From JBHGAV01 sp041946685 (GTDB lineage Bacteria; Acidobacteriota; Terriglobia; Bryobacterales; Bryobacteraceae), in NCBI GenBank assembly GCA_041946685.1, contig JBHGAV010000011.1:1-64000 (forward strand): a stretch of 64,000 nucleotides of DNA. The letters run 5' to 3'. Shown here in pieces: positions 16,777 to 23,503 of the stretch. Under the pieces are notes generated by a model. It saw nothing but the letters and a program-made list of their open reading frames with translations. It searched no databases and was not told the DNA's origin. Position 1 is the stretch's first letter. Every line of letters starts with the position of its first letter. The position numbers were made by a program, and so were the translations under genes.

Positions 16777-17598
16777 CTAGCGCCTCACGAACTTGGCCAC
16801 GTACGGGTCCGGCGACGCTTCCAGTTGCAAGCGGTCCCCCTCGAACACCACCCGTCCTTCGCGCATCACCATGAATGTCGTGCCCGATCGCTCTCCTCGC
16901 CCGCTGGTCGCGGCGGGTTCGAGGCGGTTGCTACTCGGATTGTATCGGAAATCGTCCAGCCAAGTCCCGTCCTGGTAGCGGTGCGTGACGATCACGGTGG
17001 TCGTGTTCTTCAGGTCGCGCTCCTTGATGATCAGCGAAATGATGGTGGAGGCGGTGATCGGGTCCAGTCCCGCCGTGGGCGAGTCGTAGAGCATCAGCGG
17101 AGGCTGCGCGACCACTGCCCGGGCGATGCCCACGCGCCGCCGCATGCCTCCGGAGAGCTCGCTGGGGAACTTGTCCAGCGTGTGCTCCAGTTCGACGAAC
17201 TGGAGGGCTTCCTCGACGCGCGGCCGCGCCTCGGCCTCCGGGACTCGAAGCAGGCGCTGGTTCAGCAGAGGGTAGGCCACGTTCTCCTCGATGGTGAGCG
17301 AATCGAACAGCCCGCCCTCCTGGAACAGGACGCCGATCGCGGCCCGCCGGTCGAAAAGCTCCGACTCGCTCAGGCGGGTGATGTCCTCGCCGAACAGGTA
17401 GACGCGCCCCCGGTCGGGCTTCAGCAGCCCGAGGGCCGTCTTCAGAAGCGTGGTCTTTCCTCCTCCCGCCGCTCCCAGAATGATTCGCGTTTCCCCTTCC
17501 CGGATGTCGAAGCTGACGTCGTCCAAGGCTGGCGTCGCAGCGAAGAACACATCGACGTGTTCAAACCGCAGCACGCTCGACCCGACCGCTTCCGGCAT
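16777..17598 (-). CDS. mlaF: MlaF-type ABC ATPase with a Ser in place of the Walker-B Glu
   Basis: This 273-aa ATPase is encoded next to the MCE permease and binding protein. The Walker A reads GAAGGGKTT with Lys48, the signature is LSGGMRRR (about 148-155), and the H-loop His is His206. The Walker B reads MLYDSPTAGLDP: the aspartate is present, but the catalytic glutamate position is Ser173 (codon TCG). An insertion of about 25 residues rich in Arg and Ser follows the H-loop. ATG 17598 is chosen by homology; it is 8 bp after the mlaE stop. It should energise lipid movement, though hydrolysis may rely on another residue. Confidence 0.9.
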   Translation of the reverse strand: MPEAVGSSVLRFEHVDVFFAATPALDDVSFDIREGETRIILGAAGGGKTTLLKTALGLLKPDRGRVYLFGEDITRLSESELFDRRAAIGVLFQEGGLFDSLTIEENVAYPLLNQRLLRVPEAEARPRVEEALQFVELEHTLDKFPSELSGGMRRRVGIARAVVAQPPLMLYDSPTAGLDPITASTIISLIIKERDLKNTTTVIVTHRYQDGTWLDDFRYNPSSNRLEPAATSGRGERSGTTFMVMREGRVVFEGDRLQLEASPDPYVAKFVRR

Positions 17599-17606
17599 CC
17601 GGTTCC

Positions 17607-18395
17607 TCAGATGTTCACGAAGAAGCGCGTGATGAAGAAATCCAGAATGAAGATCCAGACCGAGGCCACCACCACGGCCCGGGTCGTGGACCGGCCCACG
17701 CCTTGCGTCCCGCCGGATGTCTGCATGCCATAGTGGCATCCCACCAGGGCCACGATGAAGGCGAAGGCGAAGGGCTTGATCAGCCCCTGGAAGATGTCGC
17801 TGTAGGCGATCGCCTGCCAGGCGCTGTTCCAGTACTGGGCCGCCGTCATGTGCAGCATGGTGTAGGCGATGATCGACCCTCCGAAAATCCCCAAAAAGTC
17901 GGCCAGGATGGTGAGCAGCGGCAGCACCACGCAGGTGGCGACCAGCCGAGGCGTCACCAGTTTCTGGATGGGATCGGTACCCAGGGCCCGCATGGCGTCG
18001 ATCTGTTCGGTGACCTTCATCGAGCCCAGTTCGCTCGCCATCCCGGAAGAGTTGCGTCCCGCCACCATGAGAGAGGTCAACACCGGGCCCAGCTCGCGAA
18101 CGAGCGCCATCGTGACGAGTTCTCCCGTCTTTCCGACCGCTCCGTACTGGGCCAGCGCCTTGGACATCTGCAAGGCCATGACCGCCCCGCTGAAGAAGCC
18201 CGTCAGCGCCACGATGGGGAGGCTTCCGAAACCGATGACATCCATCTGGAGGAAGATGTCATCGAAGTAGTGGGGCCTGCGGACGACGTTGCGCAAGGCC
18301 CTCCCCGAAAGCAGAACGAATTCCTGAACCGACAGGACCGGTGCTTTGATTAGGTCCAGCAAGTCCGATGCTAGCACACGGCGGCGGGGGGCCAA
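17607..18395 (-). CDS. mlaE: MlaE-type ABC lipid transporter permease
   Basis: This 262-aa integral membrane protein has the MlaE/DUF140 fold: an amphipathic N-terminal region and about five membrane segments. It has the conserved core GFFSGAVMALQ, the EQIDAMRALGTDP coupling motif (about 130-142) and the ELGPVLTSLMVAGR stretch. It is the inner-membrane channel subunit working with the MlaF and MlaD proteins encoded next to it. The start is uncertain: TTG 18395 with a weak AGGCGGG, or GTG at 18377. Its start lies only 12 bp after the stop of the NYN/OST-HTH gene, so all five genes may be one transcript. Confidence 0.92.
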   Translation of the reverse strand: MAPRRRVLASDLLDLIKAPVLSVQEFVLLSGRALRNVVRRPHYFDDIFLQMDVIGFGSLPIVALTGFFSGAVMALQMSKALAQYGAVGKTGELVTMALVRELGPVLTSLMVAGRNSSGMASELGSMKVTEQIDAMRALGTDPIQKLVTPRLVATCVVLPLLTILADFLGIFGGSIIAYTMLHMTAAQYWNSAWQAIAYSDIFQGLIKPFAFAFIVALVGCHYGMQTSGGTQGVGRSTTRAVVVASVWIFILDFFITRFFVNI

Positions 18396-18407
18396 TCCCG
18401 CCTGAGC

Positions 18408-19712
18408 TCACTCGACCGCAGGGTGCGTGCGCGATCTGGCGCGCGGGGTGGTCGACCTGCGGCGCGGCTTACGCGCGGCGGTGAGGCCCGCGGAGGCCGC
18501 GTCGTGTTCCGGGCTCTTCCGCCTCCGAGTGCGGCGCGGCTTGGGCTCCGGCTCGGGCTCAGCGAAGGCGGAGGGCTGGCCCTTCACGATCGGCTGAGGC
18601 TCATCCTCCTCCATCTCCACGGCCGCCTCCTCCGGTTCCGGCTCCGGAGGGGCGGGCGGATAGAACTCGGCGCCCAGGAACACCAGCAATCCCCTCTCCT
18701 CGTCAGGTTCCACCCTCACCAGGAGCTTGTCCTGGGCGAAGTTGAGCAGCTCGGCGAACTCTTGAAAGCCGTAAGCCGCCGTGGTGAAGTCCGGATGCAC
18801 CTCCAAGACCCAGCTCTCCAGCTGTTCGGCCAGGCATCCGCCCTCCATCTCCAGGCGGTGCGTCTCCAGGATGTCGCGAAGCAGCGGCAGCGCCTCTTCG
18901 GGCCTGGGAGCGGGCGTCTCCGCCTTCACCGTCGTCTTGCGCTCGATGAAATAGCGCCCCTCGCTCCCGCTCAAGTTCACATAGCCGGAGCCACGCAGCT
19001 TCTCCACAAAATCCGAGAAGCTGCTGCATCCGTATGCCTTCTCGCTGAATGTGGCGTCCAGTTGCAGCATGGTCGACTTCAGCAAGCCAAGCTGGGGTTG
19101 TACCCCCCGGCGCTCCAGGACCTGGAGCGCCCGCTCCACCAAAGGCATGGCTTGCGCGATATCGAGCGGCGGGGCCTTGCGGCGCGGCGGCCGTTGCTGG
19201 CCCTGATGCGGTTGAGGCGCCTGCTGGCGCTGCGCCCTCTGCGGCTCGTCAAGCAAAGCTTCGTAGCTGATGAATTCGTGACAGTTCTGTTGGAGAATCG
19301 TGCTGGTGAACGCTTTGCCTCCCAGCACATAGACCGTCTTGCCGTACTCCTTGAGCTTGTTGACCAGGGGGATGAAGTCGCTGTCGCCGCTGACGACGGC
19401 AAAGGCGTTGACATGATCGTGGGTGAAGGCCATCTCGAGCGCGTCGAGGGCCAGGTTGATGTCGGCGCCATTCTTGTCGCCGCGCGGGGAGGGAATCCGC
19501 TGCACCATCTGCACCGCGTTGGCGGCCATCTGCCGCGTTGCCCCTTCCTGCCGGGCCCAGTTGGCGTAGGCGAACTTGGCGACGATGTCGCCACGTTCCT
19601 TCAGAGCGTTGAGTGCCACCGATACGTCGAACTCCCGCTGGAGCGTGGACTTGACGCCGATCTCGATGTTGTCGTAGTCGACAAACACCGCAATGTTCAT
19701 CTTTTCTTGCAT
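18408..19712 (-). CDS. NYN-domain (LabA-like) protein with two OST-HTH/LOTUS domains
   Basis: This 434-aa predicted RNA-directed protein begins with a NYN (PIN-like) nuclease domain (about 5-155). Its acidic residues are Asp12 and Asp14 in VDYDN, Asp84 in NGADI, and Asp110/Asp112 in SGDSDF. Two OST-HTH/LOTUS-like modules follow at about 185-255 and 270-345. Next are a Glu/Pro-rich acidic linker and a very basic Arg/Ser-rich tail (about 400-434). NYN-LOTUS proteins are thought to bind or cut RNA. The start at 19712 is set by the domain boundary; MNIAVF four residues later is an alternative. It is 12 bp upstream of mlaE, an unexpected partner for a lipid transporter. Confidence 0.87.
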   Translation of the reverse strand: MQEKMNIAVFVDYDNIEIGVKSTLQREFDVSVALNALKERGDIVAKFAYANWARQEGATRQMAANAVQMVQRIPSPRGDKNGADINLALDALEMAFTHDHVNAFAVVSGDSDFIPLVNKLKEYGKTVYVLGGKAFTSTILQQNCHEFISYEALLDEPQRAQRQQAPQPHQGQQRPPRRKAPPLDIAQAMPLVERALQVLERRGVQPQLGLLKSTMLQLDATFSEKAYGCSSFSDFVEKLRGSGYVNLSGSEGRYFIERKTTVKAETPAPRPEEALPLLRDILETHRLEMEGGCLAEQLESWVLEVHPDFTTAAYGFQEFAELLNFAQDKLLVRVEPDEERGLLVFLGAEFYPPAPPEPEPEEAAVEMEEDEPQPIVKGQPSAFAEPEPEPKPRRTRRRKSPEHDAASAGLTAARKPRRRSTTPRARSRTHPAVE

Positions 19713-19828
19713 GGCGTGCTTTCTTGCCTCTGCACGGCCTCCATGCGGGCGCTCCACCGGGGCGCGGGCAACGGACCGGGCATCCGCCTTAATTGTACCT
19801 CTAGTTTCCACGCGCCCAAAGGACCGGA

Positions 19829-20299
19829 TCACTTCGGAGGCGTGTCCCGCACGCCCGAGTCGAAGACGACCCTCCAGGCGCCGCCGGCTTGCCTCTTCCA
19901 AACCGTAATGTACTTCCCGCTCGCCACCTGCTGGCTGCCGGCGCCGGACGATCTGAGAACCGCATAGCTGCCGACTGTAAAGCCCATGTCGCCGCTCCGG
20001 TCGATCACCGCCTCCAGCGGCTTCCAAGTGACAGACAAGGCCGGGTCTTCCAGCAAATGCTTCCAGTGCGCCGTGAGCCCCGCCCTCCCCTTGATGATTG
20101 GGGAGTCGGGCCGGATGCTGGTCACATCCTCCGCCAGGAACGAGGTGAAACCCTCCATCCTGCGTTCGGCCGTTGCCCGAGCGAAAGCGCGGTCAGCCTC
20201 CAACAGAACCCCGGGCCCGGTTTCCCCCCGGCGAAATCCGGCGCAGGCGCCCAAGCACAGGGCCGGCAGAACCACCACCATCGCGTTCCGCCACTGCAT
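19829..20299 (-). CDS. DUF4440/SnoaL-like lipoprotein
   Basis: This 156-aa protein has a lipobox (LCLGAC, Cys at about 19) and a single NTF2-like DUF4440 domain. The domain has typical features: DRAFARATAERRMEGFTSFLAEDV at the start (in parts), the GRAGLTAHW segment and a C-terminal strand ending in WRVVFDSG. Such domains bind small molecules or act as isomerase-like folds; no catalytic residues can be named. The ATG lies 6 nt from a -10-like TTAGAAT on the minus strand, so the transcript may be leaderless. It is divergent from tadA. A 116-bp gap separates it from the NYN gene downstream, with no gene in it. Confidence 0.82.
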   Translation of the reverse strand: MQWRNAMVVVLPALCLGACAGFRRGETGPGVLLEADRAFARATAERRMEGFTSFLAEDVTSIRPDSPIIKGRAGLTAHWKHLLEDPALSVTWKPLEAVIDRSGDMGFTVGSYAVLRSSGAGSQQVASGKYITVWKRQAGGAWRVVFDSGVRDTPPK

Positions 20300-20305
20300 A
20301 CGAGT

Positions 20306-20311
20306 ATTCTA
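20306..20311 (-). promoter_or_regulatory. Candidate -10 element for the DUF4440 lipoprotein gene
   Basis: On the minus strand the sequence reads TAGAAT at 20311-20306, ending 6 nt before the ATG at 20299. Initiation about 7 nt downstream would place the first transcribed base at or near the start codon. Confidence 0.4.
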
Positions 20312-20342
20312 AGACCAGAGAGGCAGATCCGGCGGCTCGCGC

Positions 20343-20804
20343 ATGGACGACGAATTCTACATGACGGAGGCGCTGAAGTTGGCGCGGCTGGCGGAACACC
20401 AAGGGGAGGTCCCCGTGGGAGCGCTTCTGGTCGCCGAAGGAAGAATCCTCGGCCGGGGAGGCAATTCCCCGATCTCCCGCCGGGACCCCACCGCGCACGC
20501 AGAGATCCTCGCTCTCCGCGAGGCCGCAGCCGCCGAAGGCAACTATCGCCTCGAGCGGTCTGTGCTCTACGTGACTCTAGAACCCTGTGTAATGTGCGCC
20601 GGGGCGCTGGTCGCCGCGCGCGTCGGCCGGCTGGTGTTCGGCGCACGGGACCTGCGCTTCGGAGGAGTCCGCAGCAAGTTCTGCCTCGCCGACTCGGAGC
20701 TGTTGAACCATCGCGTCGAAGTCGTCGAAGGCGTACTGGGCCGCGAGTGCACCGAACTGGTGCGGCAGTTTTTCCGGAGGCAGCGCGACAAACAGCGCTC
20801 TTAG
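20343..20804 (+). CDS. tadA: tRNA-specific adenosine deaminase TadA
   Basis: This 153-aa zinc enzyme converts A34 to inosine in tRNA-Arg(ACG), needed to read CGN codons. Zinc ligands and the proton shuttle are intact: His52 and Glu54 in DPTAHAEI, and Cys82 and Cys85 in PCVMCAGAL. The segments VPVGALLV and GVRSKF are typical of TadA rather than of cytosine or guanine deaminases. Its TAG stop overlaps the TAA stop of the convergent zinc-finger gene within the four bases 20801-20804. Confidence 0.93.
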   Translation: MDDEFYMTEALKLARLAEHQGEVPVGALLVAEGRILGRGGNSPISRRDPTAHAEILALREAAAAEGNYRLERSVLYVTLEPCVMCAGALVAARVGRLVFGARDLRFGGVRSKFCLADSELLNHRVEVVEGVLGRECTELVRQFFRRQRDKQRS

Positions 20805-21397
20805 GCCGCGGTCTGCCCGAGGAGCCGCGGCATCAAAGCCGACAGGGGAGGCCGGAGACCGGGTTTCAGGCCTGGCAGCGGCAAGAGGTTGCGGATCTGA
20901 GGCGACCGGCGTGGGCCCCGGAAGTACTCATCCAGCGGGAACAACCCGTAGGGCTCTAGTTCCCGATACACGCGTCCCAGCTTCTGCTCGATGCGATAGA
21001 CGGTGTGAAAGAAGTTGCCCCGGTCCATCTTCAGCCGCCGGGTGCACAGTTTCCAGTCGGCGCCGAGTAAGAAGTGGAATTTGAAAACACCGTACTCCAG
21101 ATCATCCAGCGCTCTCCGGCTCACCAGGCAAAAATCGGCGATGTACTCCTCGTCCTTGCGGCCCCAGACTAGTCTTCCTTCCCGCCCGGCGATGCGTTCG
21201 GGAGAAGTTCTGCTCATGTGCTTCTCCTTGGAAACGCAGTGCCGAAACCGCGCGTAGCAGGCGCGGAAAATGGCCCTCAAGACACAGTTGCAGGGACTCG
21301 TGTCACCTCTGCCCCTTCCCCGCAATCCTAGGCCGTTGCAGTGCGTGCAGGACTGCTTTGCCAGTGCAATTGTCTCGGATCGGCTCCATTCGGTCAT
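20801..21397 (-). CDS. Uncharacterised zinc-finger protein with a sigma-region-4-like HTH
   Basis: This is a 198-aa protein of unknown function. The N-terminus has a DnaJ-like cysteine cluster: CTHCNGLG at about 17-24, then CNC and two further Cys near 37-54. The C-terminal half (about 85-165) reads like sigma factor region 4: a helical run VFKFHFLLGADWKLCTRRL, then LKMDRGNFFHTVYRIEQKLG as putative recognition helix, and a conserved-looking PYGLFPLDEYF end. Zinc finger plus HTH recalls phage late-gene antiterminator/activator proteins (Q-like), but that is analogy. A good promoter (TTGACG-N17-TACGGT) lies upstream. It is divergent from a CI-like regulator across an AT-rich region. Confidence 0.75.
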   Translation of the reverse strand: MTEWSRSETIALAKQSCTHCNGLGLRGRGRGDTSPCNCVLRAIFRACYARFRHCVSKEKHMSRTSPERIAGREGRLVWGRKDEEYIADFCLVSRRALDDLEYGVFKFHFLLGADWKLCTRRLKMDRGNFFHTVYRIEQKLGRVYRELEPYGLFPLDEYFRGPRRSPQIRNLLPLPGLKPGLRPPLSALMPRLLGQTAA

Positions 21398-21457
21398 CTT
21401 GTTGTCTTCTCCGGGTCGCGCCTCTTGTTCCGGCGGGAAGCGCGGCGCCCGTTTTCA

Positions 21458-21486
21458 ACCGTAAACAAGGGGAAGAGGATCGTCAA
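21458..21486 (-). promoter_or_regulatory. Candidate sigma-70 promoter for the zinc-finger gene
   Basis: On the minus strand TTGACG (21486-21481) and TACGGT (21463-21458) are separated by 17 bp, about 60 bp upstream of the ATG at 21397. The -35 matches 5 of 6 consensus positions; the -10 is weaker. Confidence 0.45.
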
Positions 21487-21489
21487 TAG

Positions 21490-21576
21490 TTTGAAATGAG
21501 AGTCTTTTGTTAAAAATGCATTATTTTATTCTATGGAACAAGTGCTTTATTATCAGCAGATTACATCCATTTCAAA
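21490..21576. repeat. 9-bp inverted repeat in the AT-rich intergenic region
   Basis: TTTGAAATG at 21490-21498 is repeated in inverted form, CATTTCAAA, at 21568-21576, with 69 bp between. The left copy is just upstream of the -35 of the zinc-finger gene promoter and the right copy borders the operator-like dyads near the regulator gene. The spacing would suit looping between two bound dimers, which is speculative. Confidence 0.4.
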
Positions 21577-21579
21577 TAA

Positions 21580-21639
21580 TACTGGGACTATCAGTACCTC
21601 TAGATCTATGGTATTATTGAATAGGGTACCCGTCCTATT
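21580..21639. promoter_or_regulatory. Three operator-like dyads upstream of the CI-like regulator
   Basis: Three imperfect palindromes lie in a row: TACTG-N7-CAGTA (21580-21596), TACC-N11-GGTA (21595-21613, centred on TAGATCTA) and AATAGG-N8-CCTATT (21620-21639, containing GGGTACCC). They are 17, 19 and 20 bp long and end 32 bp before the regulator ATG. Size and clustering resemble phage repressor operators. The arms are not identical to one another, so binding of one protein to all three is uncertain. Confidence 0.4.
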
Positions 21640-21671
21640 TCGGATGGAAATATCCCTCAGACCCAGGGAGG

Positions 21672-22385
21672 ATGTACTTCCACGAGTTGCACACGCGATT
21701 GCTCGCAGCTTTGCGGGACCGCGTCGGGAACGGTGAGCTCAGCGAGCGTCGTCTGGCCCACCTCACCGGAATTTCACAACCTCATATACATAATGTGCTG
21801 AAGGGAGAAAGAATTCTCTCCAATCGCGCCGCCGACATTATCTTACGCCGGCTTGGTCTGTCGGTGATGGACCTGCTGGGTGAGGAAGAACTGGCCGCGG
21901 CCAAGCGTGCCCAAGGGGGGGCCGAGGAGGATCGCTTCGTAGAGGTTTCCGTGCTGGAGGGGCGCCTCGGACCGGGGCTCCCGCTTCCGCACAAGCGGAG
22001 CAGGTTGGAGCGGTATCCGTTCTTGAGGTCCCTTCTCACGTCGCTGGAAGCACCCGTCTTGGCGCGCCTTGCTCATGACCATCGCATCGCCGGCCTGTTC
22101 CGGGAATGCGATCTGGTTCTGCTGGACTTCTCCGTGGCGCGGAGGCTGCATCCACGCGGGAGCGAGTTCTTTGTTGTTAGTCGCCATGGAGAGGGCCTTT
22201 TGCGTCGCGTCAAGCTGAACCGTGGTGACCTGCTGGAGTTGAGAGGAACCGCACCCGACGGTTTCGCACCTGCGGAGGCGCTGCCGCTCGGCAGGAATCA
22301 CCTACTGGATGTGATAAAGGCGAAGGTCGCCTGGGTGAGCCGTTCCCTCCAGCCTCACAGCCCTTTCGGTCCTCCGGCCACTTGA
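21672..22385 (+). CDS. CI/XRE-like regulator with degenerate S24 (LexA-like) C-terminal domain
   Basis: This 237-aa DNA-binding protein has an N-terminal lambda-repressor-type HTH (about 8-65; LAHLTGISQPHIHNVLKG). The C-terminal half (about 115-215) has the strand pattern of S24/LexA-type domains (LFRECDLVLLDFS, then FVVSRHGEGLLRRVKL). The SOS-cleavage Ser and Lys are not in place: the GDSM serine motif is absent and the usual Lys is Arg. It should dimerise but not self-cleave. ATG 21672 is the only in-frame start after a stop at 21618; GGAGG abuts it directly, an unusual spacing. It is divergent from the zinc-finger gene and overlaps the convergent glycosyltransferase gene by 31 bp. Confidence 0.75.
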   Translation: MYFHELHTRLLAALRDRVGNGELSERRLAHLTGISQPHIHNVLKGERILSNRAADIILRRLGLSVMDLLGEEELAAAKRAQGGAEEDRFVEVSVLEGRLGPGLPLPHKRSRLERYPFLRSLLTSLEAPVLARLAHDHRIAGLFRECDLVLLDFSVARRLHPRGSEFFVVSRHGEGLLRRVKLNRGDLLELRGTAPDGFAPAEALPLGRNHLLDVIKAKVAWVSRSLQPHSPFGPPAT

Positions 22386-23503
22386 CGGTAAACCTCCAAG
22401 ACCTGGCGCGCCGTGGAATCCCAATTGAAGCGCCTCACCTGTTGGTGGCCTCTCTGCGTGAGCGTGACCCGGAGCGTGTCGTTGGTGAGCACTTCCCGGA
22501 TTCCCTTGGCTATCTCAAAGACGTTCTCCGGATTCACCAGGACAGCCGCATTGCCCACCACCTCGGGAAGCGAACTAATATTGGAGGTCACCACCGGCGT
22601 GCCCGAGGCCATGGCCTCCAAGGGCGGCAGTCCGAAACCCTCATACAAAGACGGGAAGACAAAAGCAGCCGCCGCGGAGTAGAACGTCCGCAGCGCGTCG
22701 AACGGCACGAAGCCGAGGAAACGCACAAATGGCTCCATGCGAGTCTGAATGACCGTGCGGCGCACCGCGGGGTGGCGGGAAATGTCGTCCCCGATGATGA
22801 TCAGCCTCAGGCCCCGGAACGCGGGCTCGTCTCCCAGATCTCCGCGGAGAACGGCGAAGGCTTCGACAAGCCGGGGAATGTTCTTCTGCGGCCGAATCGT
22901 CCCCACGTGAAGCAGAAACGGGTAGCTGATCTGGAAGCGCTCCAGAAGAAGTTGGCGCTCGCCGGCTCCGGGGCGATGAGCCAGTTCGACAAACCGCGGA
23001 TCCGGAGCACCGTAGATCTGCCTGATCTTTCCCTGGCGGATCCCGAACAGGTCTTCGACATCCCGGCGCGTCGCGTTGGAAACCGCAATCACGACATCGC
23101 TCCGCTCCAGCCCTCGCCGGAACTGATACAGACGGAAGCGCTTCTGTCTGCCGTGCAGCTCCTCATACAGGAGGCTGCTCATGTCGTGTACCGTGACGAC
23201 GTACGGCTTCGGCATCAGCAGGGGCACCACGTTGAGCGGGATGTGACACACATCCGCCCAGAACCTTCTCAAGTACAGAGGAAAGGCGATTTGATCCAGC
23301 AGGGATGAATCGGCCCGTTCGTAGACCGCCACCTCGAAGTTGGGCGGCAAGCCGGCGAATTCCCCCCTGTCCTGGGGGTAGACAACCAGGAAGTACTGGT
23401 TCTCCTCGTCCAGCCTCGCGAGCGCGTGGACCAGGTTTCGAATGTAGGTGCCGATTCCGAAGTCGCGGACGTGCCGGGTGTCGATAACGATGCGGATCGG
23501 CAT
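22355..23503 (-). CDS. Group 1 (GT4-type) glycosyltransferase
   Basis: This 382-aa GT-B fold glycosyltransferase carries the N-terminal glycine-containing motif DFGIGTYIRNLV and the TVHDMSSLLY motif near 105-115. The nucleotide-sugar binding E-x7-E region is in PSLYEGFGLPPLEAMASG (about 290-308). VGTIRPQKNIPRLV is the typical hinge start. It transfers a sugar, probably a hexose, to an envelope or exopolysaccharide acceptor; donor and acceptor are unknown. Its ATG directly follows the glyA stop (no intervening base), so it is likely co-transcribed with glyA and rpiB, though its role is unrelated. Its 3' end overlaps the CI-like gene. Confidence 0.9.
   Translation of the reverse strand: MPIRIVIDTRHVRDFGIGTYIRNLVHALARLDEENQYFLVVYPQDRGEFAGLPPNFEVAVYERADSSLLDQIAFPLYLRRFWADVCHIPLNVVPLLMPKPYVVTVHDMSSLLYEELHGRQKRFRLYQFRRGLERSDVVIAVSNATRRDVEDLFGIRQGKIRQIYGAPDPRFVELAHRPGAGERQLLLERFQISYPFLLHVGTIRPQKNIPRLVEAFAVLRGDLGDEPAFRGLRLIIIGDDISRHPAVRRTVIQTRMEPFVRFLGFVPFDALRTFYSAAAAFVFPSLYEGFGLPPLEAMASGTPVVTSNISSLPEVVGNAAVLVNPENVFEIAKGIREVLTNDTLRVTLTQRGHQQVRRFNWDSTARQVLEVYRQVAGGPKGL

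Noticed and set aside
18423..19967. A 514-codon plus-strand frame over the NYN gene
   Set aside because: Leu/Arg-rich shadow; the opposite strand encodes a coherent NYN plus OST-HTH protein.
21533..21736. A 67-codon frame in the AT-rich intergenic region
   Set aside because: It has no Shine-Dalgarno or domain and overlaps the CI-like gene in another frame; the DNA is better explained as promoter and operator sites.
20801..22385. Full prophage or integrative element
   Set aside because: No integrase, att repeats, structural or lysis genes surround the two regulators; flanks are ordinary chromosomal genes.
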